Source of the DNA: Rubripirellula lacrimiformis
GTDB lineage: Bacteria > Planctomycetota > Planctomycetia > Pirellulales > Pirellulaceae
Length of the DNA stretch: 64,000 nt
Assembly (NCBI RefSeq): GCF_007741535.1
Contig: NZ_CP036525.1
Coordinates: forward strand, 4,278,001-4,342,000
Reading direction: 5' to 3'
The first letter of the stretch is position 1. Each line of letters opens with the position of its first letter. A program made the translations under genes and the position numbers. Shown piece by piece: positions 10,170 through 17,770 of the stretch. The notes beneath the pieces were generated by a model. That model was not told where the DNA came from and did not search any database. It worked only from the letters and a program-made list of their open reading frames with translations.

Positions 10170-11456
10170 ATGTATCTGTGCAGACAATTTCTCGTTGCAA
10201 CTGCGTTGCTGTCGTTCGCCGTTGAATCGTCGGCGGAGATCCAGTCATCCGTTCCGATTGCCGGCAATGCTTTTCGATCACCACCGTCGCGAGCCATGGA
10301 TCGGGATGGCAATTTGCATCTGGACGGATCCAGCGACGTCGATTCGGTGTTCTTTCACGTGGCGCAGCCCGGTGAAGTTTCGCTGGCAGTCAAAGCGAGT
10401 GCGGATGGGGGTCAGGCAAAGCTGAAAGCCACCATCGGCGAAACCGTTTTGCCGGCAACGATTGCGGGGGATTCCATGGCCGTCTACCCGCTGGGCAAAG
10501 CGACCGCCACGTCGGCGGGCTACCTGCGCGTCGATCTGGTGGGCGTGGATCTGCCAGCGGATGCTTCGATCAAGGTGCGTGAATTGATCGTGACATCCCA
10601 GGATGATCAACAGAGTTTCGATTATGTGAAGAGCAACGAAGGCAACATGTTCTATTGGGGGCGACGTGGACCGTCGGTCCATCTTGCCTACCAACTTCCC
10701 GCCGACCGCAAGTTGACCTATGCCTACAGCGAGATGACCGTCCCCGAAGGCCAGGACCCAATCGGTTCCTACTTCATGGCCAATGGGTTCGGCGAAGGCT
10801 ACTTTGGCATCCAAGTGAATAGCCCGACTGAACGACGCGTCTTGTTTTCCGTCTGGAGCCCATATCGAACCGACAACCCTGCCGATATCCCGGACGCGGA
10901 TCGAGTCGTGACATTGGCAAAGGGAGATGGAGTGCACGCCCAAGATTTTGGAAACGAAGGATCCGGAGGCCAAAGCTATCTGTTGTATCCGTGGAAATCC
11001 GGTACGACCTATCGTTTTTTGACCGAGGTCAAACCCGATGGAATGGGGAACACGCAGTACACGTCCTGGTTTAGCGAGAAACAGTCCGGTCCATGGCTTC
11101 TGGTGGCCAGCTTTCGACGCCCCAAAACCAACAAGCATTTAACTGGCTTCCATTCGTTCCTCGAAAACTTTTCGCCCGATTTTGGCCACGTGCAGCGATC
11201 GGCGAACTACGCAAACCAGTGGGTGCGTGGAACCGACGGTCGGTGGCAGGAGATCACGCAAGCCAAGTTCACGGGCGACGCAACCGCGCGAGGACGGCAT
11301 CGCTTGGACTTCGCTGGCGGCAATCGCGGCGATGCATTCTTTTTGAAAAACTGTGGCTTCTTCGATGACCAAGTCGACGTTGATCAGGTTTTCGTCCGGT
11401 CGTCCACCGCCGATCAACGTCCGGACGTGGACTTCGACGCACTGCCGCGAGGCTAG
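10170..11456 (+). CDS. Exported DUF5077/DUF3472 protein
   Basis: 428 aa with a signal peptide (cleavage probably near AVESSA). An N-terminal DUF5077-like beta domain (about 25-140) precedes a DUF3472 domain (about 150-400). The latter is marked by NEGNMFYWGRRGPSVHLAY, MANGFGEGYFGIQVNS, RVLFSVWSP and TGFHSFLENFSPDFG. The family is found in Bacteroidetes and Planctomycetes and is often linked to carbohydrate binding or processing, but no activity is proven. The start ATG directly precedes a clear hydrophobic leader. It stands alone between a repeat-bearing gap and a haem protein gene. Confidence 0.85.
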   Translation: MYLCRQFLVATALLSFAVESSAEIQSSVPIAGNAFRSPPSRAMDRDGNLHLDGSSDVDSVFFHVAQPGEVSLAVKASADGGQAKLKATIGETVLPATIAGDSMAVYPLGKATATSAGYLRVDLVGVDLPADASIKVRELIVTSQDDQQSFDYVKSNEGNMFYWGRRGPSVHLAYQLPADRKLTYAYSEMTVPEGQDPIGSYFMANGFGEGYFGIQVNSPTERRVLFSVWSPYRTDNPADIPDADRVVTLAKGDGVHAQDFGNEGSGGQSYLLYPWKSGTTYRFLTEVKPDGMGNTQYTSWFSEKQSGPWLLVASFRRPKTNKHLTGFHSFLENFSPDFGHVQRSANYANQWVRGTDGRWQEITQAKFTGDATARGRHRLDFAGGNRGDAFFLKNCGFFDDQVDVDQVFVRSSTADQRPDVDFDALPRG

Positions 11457-11583
11457 TTTGACCGAACTGGGCTGAATTGCCGCAGGCGACGTCAAATTGT
11501 TGACAACGCGTGTCGCGTTCATTAAACATGCGTCGGACGTGCATGTTTCGCCGTCCTCGCTGTTGCATACTCCGGAGATACCG

Positions 11584-12153
11584 ATGAAACGTCCGATTGT
11601 GTTCGCTGTTGCCTTGGCCCTGGTCGCGAGTGTTGTGGTTCCGATGAACCCGAATTGGGTTCAACAGTCGGTGGCTCAGGAGTCAGCCGACGGAAAGAAG
11701 GGCAACGCGAAGAAGCCTGGCAAGAAGGCGATTGAACGATCGAAGAAAACGGTGCAGACGTTGGACAATATCTTTAAGCAGACGATCGTGATGGTGACCG
11801 ACAAATACGTTAACGACGATGATGACTTTGCCGCCGGCAGCGCCGCGGTCTTGTTGTTCAAGAACATCTCCGACAGCAGCAACAACACGATCCGATTGAT
11901 CGACGCGACGGGCGATCCCTACGAAGCCGACAACGTGGCGAAGACCGAGTTCGAAAAACAGGGCCTGAAAAAGCTGAAACAGGGGGCTAAGTTGGTCGAC
12001 GAAGTTGTCACCGTGGACGGCAAGCACTACCTGCGATCCCTGACCCCTGTTCCTGTGGTCATGGAAAAGTGCGTGATGTGTCACGCACATTATGCGGACG
12101 CGAAAGATGGCGAACCGATCGGTGCGATCAGCTACACCGTGCCGATCGAATAG
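11584..12153 (+). CDS. Tll0287-like (DUF3365) c-type haem protein, copy 1
   Basis: 189 aa. The ATG follows CGGAGATACC, giving a GGAG Shine-Dalgarno at normal spacing, and starts a signal peptide (MKRPIVFAVALALVASVVV). The mature part ends with one haem-attachment motif, EKCVMCHAHY, followed by GAISYTVPIE, the usual end of the Tll0287-like/DUF3365 family. Such domains are PAS-like periplasmic haem sensors or stand-alone redox proteins. A Lys-rich linker follows the signal. The second member is at 15263-15808. No sensor or kinase domain is fused, so a free periplasmic redox or gas-binding role is the simplest inference. Confidence 0.85.
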   Translation: MKRPIVFAVALALVASVVVPMNPNWVQQSVAQESADGKKGNAKKPGKKAIERSKKTVQTLDNIFKQTIVMVTDKYVNDDDDFAAGSAAVLLFKNISDSSNNTIRLIDATGDPYEADNVAKTEFEKQGLKKLKQGAKLVDEVVTVDGKHYLRSLTPVPVVMEKCVMCHAHYADAKDGEPIGAISYTVPIE

Positions 12154-12248
12154 GCACTGCCCTGAATGTGGCTGGTGGATGCGATCAGCATGCTGAACGC
12201 ATCGACGGCTTTGACGAGGAAGTTTCCGACTCTTTCGGTGTTCGATCC

Positions 12249-12932
12249 ATGGCGACAGACCCCACGCTTGAATCGATCCAAGTCGGAAAGCCTCGCACGA
12301 TCTCGGGTGCAAAGCCTTGGGTGACTGGTTTTTTGAAGGATGCGGTCGAGGGCCCGGTCTGGTTAGACACCGAGAATTTGGATGGTGACGGCCAGGCCGA
12401 CATGGATCACCATGGTGGCCCCCACAAGGCGGTGTGTGTCTATTCGGCGTCCCACTACCCGGAATGGCGTACGCGGTTGAATTTGCCCGAGCTGCCTTGG
12501 GGCAGCTTTGGGGAAAATTTCACGGTTGGCGAACTCACCGAACAGGATGTCTGCATCGGTGACGTATGGTCCGTCGGTGGCGCAGTGGTGGAAGTATCGC
12601 AGCCACGGCAACCGTGTTGGAAGCTCGCTCGCCGATGGGACATCAAAGACCTGGCGCTGCAGGTGCAGAACACCGGGCGGACCGGTTGGTATTTCCGAGT
12701 CCTGACCCAAGGCGTCGTCAGCTCAGGCATGCCGCTGGTCCTAGTCAATCGCTGCTGGGAACGATGGACGGTCGCCGAAGCGAATCGCGTGATGCACATC
12801 GACAAACGGGACCTCGATGCGGCGGCCCAGTTGGCAGCGATCCCGCAGTTGTCACCAAGTTGGAAAGCAACCCTGCGAAAACGAATGGACCACGACGAGC
12901 CCCCCGACGAATCCAAGCGACTAGGAAATTAG
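12249..12932 (+). CDS. yiiM: MOSC domain protein, YiiM type
   Basis: 227 aa. Landmarks are DMDHHGGPHKAVCVYS, WGSFGENFTVG, DVCIGDVW and the catalytic-Cys region QPRQPCWKLARR, all typical of YiiM (MOSC: molybdenum cofactor sulfurase C-terminal domain). YiiM reduces 6-N-hydroxylaminopurine and related N-hydroxylated bases using the molybdenum cofactor. The ATG at 12249 is preferred over an earlier in-frame start at 12069, which lies inside the haem-protein gene and would add 60 unrelated residues. It is cytosolic with no signal. Its neighbourhood of haem, Rrf2, DUF542 and nitronate monooxygenase genes fits handling of nitrogen-oxide chemistry. Confidence 0.88.
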   Translation: MATDPTLESIQVGKPRTISGAKPWVTGFLKDAVEGPVWLDTENLDGDGQADMDHHGGPHKAVCVYSASHYPEWRTRLNLPELPWGSFGENFTVGELTEQDVCIGDVWSVGGAVVEVSQPRQPCWKLARRWDIKDLALQVQNTGRTGWYFRVLTQGVVSSGMPLVLVNRCWERWTVAEANRVMHIDKRDLDAAAQLAAIPQLSPSWKATLRKRMDHDEPPDESKRLGN

Positions 12933-12960
12933 CGGATCCGAAAATCGAACCGAAGCGACC

Positions 12961-13190
12961 AATGTCGCCAGCCAGTAGCGAGACTCGCCAAGAGTTTCGG
13001 CCAACGCCCAGCCGGTACCGAAACTCGCCAAGAGTTTCGGCCCACGCCCAGCCAGTAGCGAGACTCGCCAAGAGTTTCGGCCCACGCCCAACCAGTACCG
13101 AAACTCGCCAAGAGTTTCGGCCCACGCTCAGCCAGTAGCGAGACTCGCCAAGAGTTTCGGCCAACGTCCAACCGGTATCAATACTCACCA
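12961..13190 (+). repeat. 40-bp tandem repeat with palindromic core
   Basis: Five good 40-bp units plus a decayed sixth. Each carries ACTCGCCAAGAGTTTCGGCC. Two unit types alternate, one with CAGTAGCGAGAC and one with GGTACCGAAAC, giving an 80-bp higher-order period. In the second type CGAAACTC and GAGTTTCG form an inverted repeat. The core TCGCCAAGANTTTCGGCC is shared with the 161-bp array at 25.8-29.4 kb. Open frames across it are artefacts. Confidence 0.9.
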
Positions 13191-13206
13191 ACGCTTTGTC
13201 GATCGA

Positions 13207-13274
13207 GTGAGCCGTGATCGCGTGAGCGGCCGGGAATCCCCCCAATGCCCGTGGCCTCACGGCCAGCGGCTCAC
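13207..13274. repeat. REP-like imperfect hairpin
   Basis: GTGAGCCG at the left pairs with CGGCTCAC at the right. Inside, CGTGAGCGGCCGGG pairs imperfectly with CCCGTGGCCTCACG around a short loop. It looks like an interspersed repetitive extragenic palindrome. Confidence 0.65.
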
Positions 13275-13292
13275 CATTGCCGTTGAAAGACC

Positions 13293-13356
13293 GACAAATC
13301 GCCAAAAGTTTCCGCGAACGTCGAATCATCGAAAGTCTTGACGACTTGCGTTACGG
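13293..13356. repeat. Single degenerate copy of the 161-bp-array hairpin
   Basis: AATCGCCAAAAGTTTCCG and CGAAAGTCTTGACGACTTGC are diverged versions of the two hairpin arms that repeat in the array at 25842-29380, here as one isolated copy. It lies just past the stop of the Rrf2 gene, where a hairpin could also act in transcription termination. Confidence 0.65.
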
Positions 13357-13370
13357 ATGATACGTGCGAT

Positions 13371-13790
13371 TCAATTGATATTTAAGAATTGATGTGGGGT
13401 GGGGACGACGTCGGCGATCGTGACGGTGGCTAGGTAAGCTTGCTGAACTCGTTCCGCTTCGGCCAAGACGCCTTTCAATCTACAGAACGAATGAATCGCA
13501 CAGGAATCATCGCTGCCCACACAAGACAACAGATGCGTGTCCGATTCCATCGACGTGATCACTTCCCCGATCGTGATCTCACCCGGGTCCTTCGCCAACT
13601 GGATGCCGCCTCCGACGCCTCGCGTGCTGAGCACATAGCCGGCGCGGGCCAGCAGATTGACGACCTTAGCAACATGGTTCACCGAGATGCCGAATAACGA
13701 TGCGACTTCGCCCACCGTGGCTCGCTGCGTTCGCGTCGCCAAATACATCAGCGTTCGTAACGCATAGTCGGTTTGCGTGGTTAGTTTCAT
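13371..13790 (-). CDS. Rrf2-family iron-sulfur transcriptional regulator (NsrR-like)
   Basis: 139 aa. The N-terminal winged helix begins MKLTTQTDYALRTLMYLAT and contains FGISVNHVAKVVNLLARAGY and STRGVGGGIQLAKDP. Three Cys in the C-terminal half (SCVGSDDSCAIHSFC) match the [2Fe-2S]/[4Fe-4S] ligand spacing of NsrR-type regulators, which release DNA when the cluster is nitrosylated. It lies 53 bp downstream of the DUF542 gene on the same strand, a pairing often seen in nitric-oxide stress regulons. Assignment to NsrR rather than another Rrf2 branch is inferred from Cys spacing and neighbour. Confidence 0.88.
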   Translation of the reverse strand: MKLTTQTDYALRTLMYLATRTQRATVGEVASLFGISVNHVAKVVNLLARAGYVLSTRGVGGGIQLAKDPGEITIGEVITSMESDTHLLSCVGSDDSCAIHSFCRLKGVLAEAERVQQAYLATVTIADVVPTPHQFLNIN

Positions 13791-13843
13791 GAGTTCAAAC
13801 GTTGTCGCGGGAGCGCACTGAAAGATGTATGATGCGGGTTGGT

Positions 13844-14071
13844 TTAGTGTTGGTGCGTTTCGCTCGCGCCGTCACCGTGCCCAGCGGGTTTGCCGATGAC
13901 CGATTGCAGACGCTGCAGCACATCCGCCGGACGCAGCCCCTTTTGAAGACAAACGTAGCCGAGCGACTTACCGCCACAACTGACGTCGAGGCCCAAATCC
14001 GTAAACACGCACGTCGTTTGCGGATGGTCGATGATCCAATCTGGGATGCTGGTGTCCAGGTCGCAGTTCAT
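13844..14071 (-). CDS. DUF542 protein (ScdA/RIC N-terminal type)
   Basis: 75 aa with IPDWIIDHPQTTCVFTDLGL followed by VSCGGKSLGYVC. This is the DUF542 signature found at the N-terminus of ScdA/YtfE (RIC), the di-iron proteins that repair iron-sulfur clusters after nitrosative or oxidative damage. Here the domain stands alone without the hemerythrin part, and the C-terminus is His-rich (HGDGASETHQH). It precedes the Rrf2 regulator on the same strand, so the two probably form one transcription unit. Confidence 0.82.
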   Translation of the reverse strand: MNCDLDTSIPDWIIDHPQTTCVFTDLGLDVSCGGKSLGYVCLQKGLRPADVLQRLQSVIGKPAGHGDGASETHQH

Positions 14072-14252
14072 TCTTTCGATTGTAACGAAATAACATGTTC
14101 AAGCGTAAACCGAATATCGAATTCGCATGCTGCAGAACGGAACTGGATCGTAGCGTCACTTTCAAATCAGACGGCGATGATGGCTGTGTGCAGTTCAGTC
14201 AGTCGTTGGTCGCGGTAGTGCCAGTCAGTCATTCGGTGGCAACGAAATCGTG

Positions 14253-15266
14253 ATGAATCAATCTGCATTATCAACGTCGATCTGCGAGATCCTGGGGTGC
14301 CAGTTCCCAATCCTGCAGGCTGGGATGGGCGGCGTTGCTCGGGCCCAGCTTGCCGCGTCGGTGTCCAAGGCGGGGGCATTTGGATGCTTGGGGATGGTCC
14401 GCGAGTCACCCGCGCTGATCCGGCAAGAGGTCGATCGAGTCCGCACTTGGACGGACCGTCCGTTCGGCGTCAACCTGATCCCATCGGCGACGCAGCCACA
14501 GCTTTTCCAGTCGGAACTGGACGAATGTTTGCGGTTGAACGTCCCCACGCTTGTGTTCTTCTGGGATGTCGTTCCCGACGCCGTGAAGAAGGCCAAAGAT
14601 GGTGGTTGCACGGTCGTGCATCAGGTGGGCAGCGCCGAACAAGCGATCAAGGCCGAAGCAGCCGGTGCAGACATCATCGTCGCTCAGGGCGTCGAGGCCG
14701 GTGGTCACGTTCATGGCATGGTCACCTCGCTCGTCCTGCTGCCACAGGTTGTCGATGCGGTGTCCATCCCCGTGGTCGGATCCGGCGGTTTTGGATCGGG
14801 ACGCAGCTTGGTTGCGGCGCTGGCGTTGGGAGCCGAAGGCATCCATTGTGGGACGGTGTTTGTGGCGACGGAAGAATCTTTCGCTCACGACATCCACAAG
14901 CAACACCTTGTCGACGCCGGCGCCCAAGACACGATTCACACCGACGCCTTTGCGATCAATTGGCCACCCCATTCGGCAGTGCGTGTCTTGAAAAGCGAAG
15001 TGACCGCCGCCATCGAATCGAAGCCATTCGGACATCAGTCTGAATCGATCGTGCGGCAGCAGATTGCCGAGGAAGAAGGACGCCCCATCTATCTGATGAG
15101 CACCGATTCGCCTTTGAAGTCAATGACGGGCGACCTGAACAGATTGGCGATGTACGCCGGCCAAGTGTGCGGCCAAGTGAATTCTGTATCGCCAGCGGAA
15201 ACTGTTATTCAACGAATGATGGACGAAGCCGCAACCGTGATCCAATCGCTAGGGAACAAAAGATGA
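14253..15266 (+). CDS. Nitronate monooxygenase (2-nitropropane dioxygenase family)
   Basis: 337 aa, flavin-dependent TIM barrel. Visible landmarks are the N-terminal FPILQAGMGGVARAQLAASV, GVNLIPSATQ, the FMN-binding region VAQGVEAGGHVHGMVTS and the phosphate-binding VVGSGGFGSGRSLVAALALG. The family oxidises alkyl nitronates to carbonyl compound and nitrite; some members act on other substrates. The ATG at 14253 follows an in-frame GTG. Its stop overlaps the ATG of the following haem-protein gene (ATGA), which implies translational coupling. Confidence 0.9.
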   Translation: MNQSALSTSICEILGCQFPILQAGMGGVARAQLAASVSKAGAFGCLGMVRESPALIRQEVDRVRTWTDRPFGVNLIPSATQPQLFQSELDECLRLNVPTLVFFWDVVPDAVKKAKDGGCTVVHQVGSAEQAIKAEAAGADIIVAQGVEAGGHVHGMVTSLVLLPQVVDAVSIPVVGSGGFGSGRSLVAALALGAEGIHCGTVFVATEESFAHDIHKQHLVDAGAQDTIHTDAFAINWPPHSAVRVLKSEVTAAIESKPFGHQSESIVRQQIAEEEGRPIYLMSTDSPLKSMTGDLNRLAMYAGQVCGQVNSVSPAETVIQRMMDEAATVIQSLGNKR

Positions 15267-15808
15267 TTCGTGCCTTGCTGGTTCTATTGGTCGTCTGCTG
15301 CGTATTCAAGTTTGCGGCGGCGGATGCCACCGATGGGGACTCGTCGGCCGACGTGGCACGGGAAGTCTCCATCCCCGCAGCCACCACCATCGGTGAGGCT
15401 CGGGCACGAGCCAGCCTGCTGCACGAAGCTATGCGTGGGACGTTGCAGGTCGTTCACCGCGACTTTTTTGACGAAGACAATGCACGGGTGATCCCGTCAC
15501 AGTCACTCGAAGACGTTTTCGAAAGGATGGGCGACAACTTCGGCGTGGATCTAAAGTGGCTCATCGTGGAAACCGATTCGTTGAATTTCAATCACGAGCC
15601 CGAGGATGACTTCGAACGATCCGCCGTCAAGGCACTCAAAAGCGGCGTCACGCGACACGAAGCGGTCGAAGACGGACGTTATCGTTTCGCTGGTCCGATC
15701 CGACTCGCCTCGCAGTGCCTCAAATGCCATGTCAAGCACCGCACCAGCACGGAAGACCGGACTGCCGGCCTGCTGATCTCGATGCCGATCGTCGCCCAGC
15801 AGAAATGA
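15263..15808 (+). CDS. Tll0287-like (DUF3365) c-type haem protein, copy 2
   Basis: 181 aa with a signal peptide (MIRALLVLLVVCCVFKFAAA) and a single haem motif QCLKCHVKH near the C-terminus, followed by AGLLISMPIV. The start codon overlaps the nitronate monooxygenase stop in an ATGA, so the two are almost certainly translated as a pair. It is a diverged relative of the protein at 11584-12153. A periplasmic haem partner next to an enzyme of nitro-compound oxidation is unexpected and makes a shared redox task plausible, but nothing in the sequence proves it. Confidence 0.85.
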   Translation: MIRALLVLLVVCCVFKFAAADATDGDSSADVAREVSIPAATTIGEARARASLLHEAMRGTLQVVHRDFFDEDNARVIPSQSLEDVFERMGDNFGVDLKWLIVETDSLNFNHEPEDDFERSAVKALKSGVTRHEAVEDGRYRFAGPIRLASQCLKCHVKHRTSTEDRTAGLLISMPIVAQQK

Positions 15809-15917
15809 AGCCGCAGGGGTTGATGGCAGTGCTATAATCAAGGCGCGACGGTGAATGGGTTCGCGTGCTGTTTCACCGAGGCCGTCGCGTTGGCTTGATC
15901 GCGTGGTAGGGGGGCGG

Positions 15918-16568
15918 ATGATGAAGATTCGAATGATTTCAGTGCGAACGGGGACCGGATTGGCGTGCTTGGCGTTTTGTTTGGCGCTGGCAAGTGAAGG
16001 CATGACCCAGGATGTGCAGCGTCGGTCGGCGCTGCGGCCGCGTGCCGACGATGAATCGAAGGTTGCCAATCCATTTCTACCGGCGGCGAAGCCGGCACAG
16101 GAAAACGGCGCTGGCCCGATGCAGGACCGCAAGATCGCAGACGCGTTCAAGCAGCGTGCGATCGACGCCGCGAATGGTGGTGGCGATGGAGCCAACCGAA
16201 ATGGCAGACAGCGGGCAGGGGAGCCGAATGCGGGACCAAACGCAGACGCGCACAACAGACACCGTGGCGATCATCGCCGCCCCGGCCCGCGGTATCCGCT
16301 AGGCCCCGGCGTGTACGGCGGCGGATATGGCAACCCCTATTTCTATGGCTACACCTACGGGAACCCGGGCTTCACGATTCCACCGAATTACGGACCTGCC
16401 TACCCAGGGATCGGATACCCGTACTACGGTTACTACGGATATCCCGGCTATGGCTATCGCTACGGCGGGCGCACGATCATCCGGCAGTCCACCCAAAAGT
16501 CGACCACGCCGGGCAGCAACTACTTTGGCGACCCCAACGCCAGCCACTACTTCCCTCCGATTCCTTGA
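15918..16568 (+). CDS. Exported Gly/Tyr/Pro-rich protein
   Basis: 216 aa from the first of two adjacent ATGs (15918, 15921), preceded by the purine-rich AGGGGGGCGG. A signal-like N-terminus is followed by a charged, low-complexity middle and a C-terminal half dominated by short Tyr/Gly/Pro repeats (YGNPYFYGYTYGNPG, YPYYGYYGYPGYGY). The composition suggests an extracellular or envelope-associated disordered protein; no family was recognised. An in-frame ATG at 15855 would add 21 residues without a better signal. Confidence 0.65.
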   Translation: MMKIRMISVRTGTGLACLAFCLALASEGMTQDVQRRSALRPRADDESKVANPFLPAAKPAQENGAGPMQDRKIADAFKQRAIDAANGGGDGANRNGRQRAGEPNAGPNADAHNRHRGDHRRPGPRYPLGPGVYGGGYGNPYFYGYTYGNPGFTIPPNYGPAYPGIGYPYYGYYGYPGYGYRYGGRTIIRQSTQKSTTPGSNYFGDPNASHYFPPIP

Positions 16569-16683
16569 TCCGCAACCTTCGGCATCACGTTCTTCAACCG
16601 CGATCGCCAGCTCTGCCTTGGCCTCCAAGCCCACCACCGCCGTTCGGATCGCTTAGAATGATATTCAGCATCTGATCCGCCCG

Positions 16684-17649
16684 ATGTTGGAGGCCAGGGA
16701 TACCGTGAGCGATGAACGCCGCCAGCGACTGACTGCCGTATTGAATCCGTTAGTCCAGTTGGACGAATTTTCGTCCGAACAGGCAAAGCAAGAATGCTGC
16801 GAGTCGCATCCCGGATATGTGACACGGACATTGGGGCAGCTTGTCAGAGACGGCTTTCTCAGTCGCGTCGAAGTGGACGGTCAATTCCGATATCGCTGGA
16901 CGGCTCCGAGAGAGGCGTTCGAGTCGGTCGCCTGGATCGACTCGCAAATCCATGGGATCCAGGTCAAAGAAACGCCAACCGATGAACGACCGCGTGAAAA
17001 ACTGATCCGTGCAGGTGCCGCATCGCTATCGTTGGCTGACCTGTTGGCCATCCTGATCCGCGTGGGTGTTGTGAACGAGTCCGCATTGGTCGGCGGGCAG
17101 AAGGTCGCCAACCGGTTTGCCGATCGATTGCCCGACCTTTCCCAATGCAGTCCGTTGGATTTGAAAAAGGTGTCACCCGCGGTGAAATCCGACAGCTACT
17201 GTCAGATCATGGCCGGGATTGAACTGGGGCGACGAATCGCCACTATCCAAGCGAAGCAAGATCCGGTCGTGGTGAACATCACCAGCACGCGTGAAGCGGT
17301 CGAGTACTGCGAGCACGCATTCGCTCGATTGGCGATGGACGGTGTCCAAGAAGAATTCCATATCGTCAGTTTGGATACCAAGCACAAACCGATCCAATCC
17401 CACCGCATCACCGTGGGGACCTTGGATGCCAGCTTGGTGCACCCGCGAGAGGTGTTTCGTCCGGCGATCCGGGATGCGGCATCCGCCGTGCTGCTGGTCC
17501 ACAATCACCCCAGCGGTGATCCCACCCCAAGCCGCGAAGATCACCAGGTGACCGACCGTTTGACCGAAGCCGGAAAGATCCTGGGGATCCAGGTGTTGGA
17601 CCACATTGTGGTTGCCAAACAAAGCAGCGTTAGCATTCGAGAATGCTGA
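16684..17649 (+). CDS. radC: RadC-type JAB/JAMM protein with extra N-terminal winged-helix-like domain
   Basis: 321 aa against the usual ~220-230. Residues about 100-321 match RadC: REKLIRAGAASLSLADLLAI, a helix-hairpin-helix region, and the metal-binding JAMM motif VHNHPSGDPTPSREDHQVT near the C-terminus, then GIQVLDHIVV. The first ~100 residues (with ESHPGYVTRTLGQLVRDGFL and VDGQFRYRW) look like a winged helix-turn-helix of the kind that precedes DNA-binding modules. RadC is widely conserved but its biochemical role is unsettled. It stands alone and is followed by a short hairpin at 17703. Confidence 0.85.
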   Translation: MLEARDTVSDERRQRLTAVLNPLVQLDEFSSEQAKQECCESHPGYVTRTLGQLVRDGFLSRVEVDGQFRYRWTAPREAFESVAWIDSQIHGIQVKETPTDERPREKLIRAGAASLSLADLLAILIRVGVVNESALVGGQKVANRFADRLPDLSQCSPLDLKKVSPAVKSDSYCQIMAGIELGRRIATIQAKQDPVVVNITSTREAVEYCEHAFARLAMDGVQEEFHIVSLDTKHKPIQSHRITVGTLDASLVHPREVFRPAIRDAASAVLLVHNHPSGDPTPSREDHQVTDRLTEAGKILGIQVLDHIVVAKQSSVSIREC

Positions 17650-17702
17650 CGCTGCGTCGATCGGTCTGATTTCGTAGCCGCCACGTTATCCGAGTGGGAA
17701 CG

Positions 17703-17724
17703 ATCCTGATCGGGGAATCAGGAT
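17703..17724. terminator. Candidate bidirectional terminator hairpin
   Basis: ATCCTGAT and ATCAGGAT form a perfect 8-bp stem around CGGGGA, in the short gap between the convergent RadC and DUF11 genes. There is no clear U-run, so this is a stem-loop call only. Confidence 0.45.
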
Positions 17725-17770
17725 TTCGAATCCACACTGGCGGTCGGATGACCGACGTAGTGATGCGAGA

